This document shows positions 15,363 to 17,409 of a stretch of 17,409 nt of DNA, piece after piece. Under the pieces are notes generated by a model. The model made no database searches and was not told the origin of the DNA. It saw nothing but the letters and a program-made list of their open reading frames with translations. The stretch's first letter is position 1, and every line of letters begins with the position of its first letter. This DNA comes from an uncultured Chitinophagaceae bacterium (GTDB lineage: Bacteria > Bacteroidota > Bacteroidia > Chitinophagales > Chitinophagaceae). The translations under genes were made by a program, and so were the position numbers. The stretch is taken from the NCBI GenBank assembly GCA_946885335.1, contig CAMPGG010000036.1:1-17409 (forward strand), given 5' to 3'.

Positions 15363-16592
15363 ATGCGTACAATTTTGGCCGGAGCTTCAATCGGGTTGGC
15401 TTTTTTATTTTCTGCCTGCGGCTCCCAAACTACCACCGATGGGGTTATAGCCACCGGTTCAGATACCAGCAGCAACCCGGTAGAAACAAAATCTCCCAAC
15501 ACGGATTATAAGCCGGCATTTGCCGGTCAAACCAGGATTGGTGGTGTAAAAACAAGCACTCCCATTGAAGGTAAAGTATTGACCAACGATCTGAAAAAAC
15601 CATGGGGAATAACCAGTTTGCCTGATGGCCGGTTATTAATTACAGAAAAAGGCGGCACCATGCGCATTGCAACCCAAACCGGCCAGGTAGGCGCGGCCAT
15701 AACCGGGCTACCTGAGGTAAATTCAAATGGACAGGGCGGTGTATTGGGACTTACATTAGATCCATCTTTTGCCAGTAACAGGATGGTTTACTGGACCTTT
15801 TCTGAAAATACATCAGGCGGAAATTTAACGGCTGTGGCCAAAGGAAGATTATCTGATGATGAAACGAAAATAGAAAATGCCACCGTTATTTATCGGGCCA
15901 CGCCAGCTTATAATGGCAACCTGCATTACGGTTCAAGAATTTTATTTGATAAAACCGGGAACATCATTTTCAGCACCGGTGAACGTTCAGATAAAGTAAC
16001 CCGTCCCCAGGCACAAGATGTAAATTCTGGTCTTGGCAAAATCATTCGTATCACGCCTGATGGTCAGCCGGCACCCGGAAATCCAACCGTATCCAGTTCA
16101 AGACCCGAGATTTACAGTTATGGACACAGGAATGTACAAGGTTTGGCATTTCATCCCGTAACGGGAGATCTTTGGGAAAATGAATTTGGCCCAAGAGGTG
16201 GTGATGAACTGAACCTGATTCAACCTGGCAAAAACTATGGCTGGCCAACCATTACTTATGGAATTGAATACAGCGGAGAAACAATCGGCGAAGGCATAAC
16301 CCAGAAAGAAGGAATGGAACAACCCGTTTATTATTGGGACCCTGTATTATCCCCCAGCGGTATGACCTTTTACACCGGTGATGCCATCCCGGAATGGAAA
16401 AATAATTTATTCATTGGCGGTTTGAATAGTCAGCATATTGCCCGCCTGGTTATTGAAAATAACAGGGTTACCGGCGAAGAAAGATTACTGGCTGATGAAG
16501 GAGAAAGATTCAGGGATGTAACCCAGGGCAATGATGGCGCATTATACGCAGTAACAGATGGTGGCAAACTGTACCGCATCGCCAAAAAATAA
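15363..16592 (+). CDS. PQQ-dependent aldose sugar dehydrogenase (YliI/GSDH-like) lipoprotein
   Basis: Predicted periplasmic oxidoreductase oxidising aldoses with the cofactor PQQ, 409 aa. The signal MRTILAGASIGLAFLFSAC gives a lipidated Cys at residue 19, though Phe at -3 is atypical. A low-complexity Ser/Thr linker (20-50) follows, then a six-bladed GSDH beta-propeller. Family landmarks are LKKPWGITSLPDGRLLITEK (77-96), GGVLGLTLDPSF (125-136), NLHYGSRILFDKTG (186-199), STGER (204-208), GHRNVQGLAFHP (254-265) and ENEFGPRGGDELNLIQPGKN (272-291). The last blade is RFRDVTQGNDGALYAVTD. H188 and R384 are candidate active-site or PQQ residues by position, not proven. No PQQ-synthesis genes lie nearby, so the cofactor may be imported or made elsewhere. 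Confidence 0.88.
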   Translation: MRTILAGASIGLAFLFSACGSQTTTDGVIATGSDTSSNPVETKSPNTDYKPAFAGQTRIGGVKTSTPIEGKVLTNDLKKPWGITSLPDGRLLITEKGGTMRIATQTGQVGAAITGLPEVNSNGQGGVLGLTLDPSFASNRMVYWTFSENTSGGNLTAVAKGRLSDDETKIENATVIYRATPAYNGNLHYGSRILFDKTGNIIFSTGERSDKVTRPQAQDVNSGLGKIIRITPDGQPAPGNPTVSSSRPEIYSYGHRNVQGLAFHPVTGDLWENEFGPRGGDELNLIQPGKNYGWPTITYGIEYSGETIGEGITQKEGMEQPVYYWDPVLSPSGMTFYTGDAIPEWKNNLFIGGLNSQHIARLVIENNRVTGEERLLADEGERFRDVTQGNDGALYAVTDGGKLYRIAKK

Positions 16593-16619
16593 AATAATAC
16601 CATACTGAACTTTCAATAA

Positions 16620-16680
16620 ATAACCCGGGCATTTGATAATAAGAACTTAAAAATTCACAACACTCAAAAGCCCGGGTTAT
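16620..16680. promoter_or_regulatory. 11-bp GC-rich inverted repeat overlapping the recR promoter
   Basis: ATAACCCGGGC (16620-16630) and GCCCGGGTTAT (16670-16680) are exact reverse complements 39 nt apart. Each arm also contains the palindrome CCCGGG, so the arms could be two sites for one dimeric protein. The right arm shares three bases with the recR -7 box. No T-run follows on either strand, so it is not a standard terminator of the dehydrogenase gene, although a long-loop RNA hairpin is possible. Confidence 0.5.
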
Positions 16681-16685
16681 CTTTG
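16678..16685 (+). promoter_or_regulatory. -7 box of the recR promoter
   Basis: TATCTTTG is an exact TAnnTTTG match and ends 4 nt before the recR ATG at 16690. A good -33 TTTG is not seen at 19-21 nt (TTCA at 16654-16657 is the nearest). The expected transcription start falls at or next to the ATG, suggesting a leaderless message. Confidence 0.6.
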
Positions 16686-16689
16686 CAAC

Positions 16690-17313
16690 ATGCAATTTTC
16701 TTCTGCACTTCTGGAAAACGCCGTCAACGAATTTGCCCGACTGCCGGGTATTGGAAAAAAAACAGCCTTACGCCTCGTGCTGCATTTATTAAAGCAGGAA
16801 ACAGCAGATGTGCAACATTTTGGCGAGATCATTTCTAAAATGCGCAGCGAAATAAAATTTTGTCACCGCTGCGCCAATGTAGCCGATGGTGACATCTGTT
16901 CCATCTGTGCCAACTCCATGCGTAAACAGGAAGTGATTTGTGTAGTAGAAAATATCCGCGATGTGATTGCCATTGAAAGCACCCAGCAATTCAATGGAAC
17001 ATATCATGTTTTAGGTGGCGTTATTTCTCCGCTCGATGGAATTGGTCCCGACCAGTTGAAAATTGAATCACTCATTAACCGGGTGCAAAAAGACCAGGTT
17101 CAGGAAATCATTTTTGCGCTTAGTCCTACCATCCAGGGCGATACCACCATTTTTTATATCCAGAAAAAAATACAACCGCATGCCATTCGCATTACCACCA
17201 TTTCCCGCGGTATTGCCTTTGGCGGCGAACTGGAATATGCGGATGAAATGACACTGGCCCGCAGCCTGCAAAACCGGCTGCCGGTTGAAAGCTATGTGGC
17301 AAACAGTCATTAA
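16690..17313 (+). CDS. recR: Recombination mediator protein RecR
   Basis: Cytoplasmic DNA-repair protein that works with RecO (and RecF) to load RecA on gapped DNA; 207 aa, close to the usual 200. An N-terminal helix-hairpin-helix is marked by LPGIGKKTALRL (18-29). A four-cysteine zinc finger follows with C58, C61, C70 and C73 (CHRC, then CSIC). The Toprim domain starts at about 81 (EVICVVEN with E87) and includes VLGGVISPLDGIGP (107-120), EIIFALSPTIQGDTT and ISRGIAFGGELEYAD near the C-terminus. All family landmarks are intact. The ATG follows the -7 box by 4 nt. The upstream neighbour is a sugar dehydrogenase rather than the dnaX/ybaB genes found beside recR in many Proteobacteria and Firmicutes. 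Confidence 0.97.
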   Translation: MQFSSALLENAVNEFARLPGIGKKTALRLVLHLLKQETADVQHFGEIISKMRSEIKFCHRCANVADGDICSICANSMRKQEVICVVENIRDVIAIESTQQFNGTYHVLGGVISPLDGIGPDQLKIESLINRVQKDQVQEIIFALSPTIQGDTTIFYIQKKIQPHAIRITTISRGIAFGGELEYADEMTLARSLQNRLPVESYVANSH

Positions 17314-17346
17314 TCCAACACGCATCTTTTTTTGCCTTTTCATACT

Positions 17347-17354
17347 TACCTTTG
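17347..17354 (+). promoter_or_regulatory. Putative -7 box of a gene at the right edge
   Basis: TACCTTTG is an exact TAnnTTTG match 34 nt after the recR stop. A TTTG lies at 17331-17334, but the 12-nt spacing is too short for the consensus. It suggests that another rightward gene begins at or past the window edge. Confidence 0.4.
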
Positions 17355-17366
17355 CACCCTTACCAG

Positions 17367-17409
17367 GTGGATTTGTTTATTGTTCAACCTGTTTCCCCGG
17401 TTTCAAAAA
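17367..17409 (+). CDS. Possible start of a truncated gene at the right edge
   Basis: From a GTG at 17367, 13 nt after the putative -7 box, the frame stays open to the window end and reads MDLFIVQPVSPVSK. No ATG occurs between the box and the edge. Fourteen codons are too few to identify a family or to prove that it is a gene. Confidence 0.25.
   Translation, partial: MDLFIVQPVSPVSK

Noticed and set aside
16620..16680. Inverted repeat as an intrinsic terminator of the sugar dehydrogenase gene
   Set aside because: The loop would be 39 nt and the right arm is followed by CTTTGCAAC rather than a T-run, so it does not meet the usual criteria.
1..17409. CRISPR array, tRNA, rRNA, insertion sequence or toxin-antitoxin pair
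   Set aside because: I saw no regularly spaced repeats, cloverleaf-like segments, transposase motifs, terminal repeats with target duplications, or small paired genes.

Overview
The window looks like an ordinary chromosomal segment of a Bacteroidota bacterium, most likely Chitinophagaceae or a close relative. The evidence is moderate-to-low GC, several promoter elements matching the Bacteroidota type (TTTG, about 19 nt, TAnnTTTG), few Shine-Dalgarno sites, and protein families typical of the phylum: a long RND pump, an SbsA-type Ig-like lipoprotein beginning CANIIPPSGGPRDTTPP, a helicase-nuclease fusion, and a lipoprotein-type sugar dehydrogenase. The family assignments are strong; the genus-level placement is inference.

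Left part, minus strand (147-7024): a four-gene efflux operon transcribed right to left. It runs from a TetR-family regulator through a TolC-like outer-membrane channel and a lipoprotein membrane-fusion protein to a 1192-residue RND permease. Gaps between genes are 3 to 49 nt, and a strong bidirectional hairpin terminator (95-128) closes the operon. The tetR promoter has both consensus boxes, and a perfect 9-bp inverted repeat fills the spacer and overlaps the -33 box. This predicts that TetR represses the whole pump operon, including itself.

Right part, plus strand (7154 to the end): genes all face right. A DUF502 membrane protein and a secreted zinc-dependent phospholipase C/P1-nuclease-fold protein form a two-gene unit with an 8-bp gap. 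They are followed by a UvrD-type helicase fused to an Fe-S PD-(D/E)XK nuclease, a YciA-like hotdog acyl-CoA thioesterase, an Ig-like lipoprotein, a CaCA-type Na+/Ca2+ exchanger, a YliI-like soluble aldose dehydrogenase anchored as a lipoprotein, and RecR. A promoter-like element, and possibly the first codons of one more gene, lie at the right edge. From the helicase onward, each gene has about 100-150 nt before it and probably its own promoter.

I found no mobile elements, tRNAs, rRNAs, CRISPR arrays or recognisable defence island. The points that deserve a second look are the tetR promoter/operator, an 11-bp inverted repeat overlapping the recR -7 box, -7 boxes lying only 3-9 nt from start codons (possible leaderless mRNAs), unusual Fe-S cysteine spacing in the helicase-nuclease, and extra membrane segments in the RND pump.
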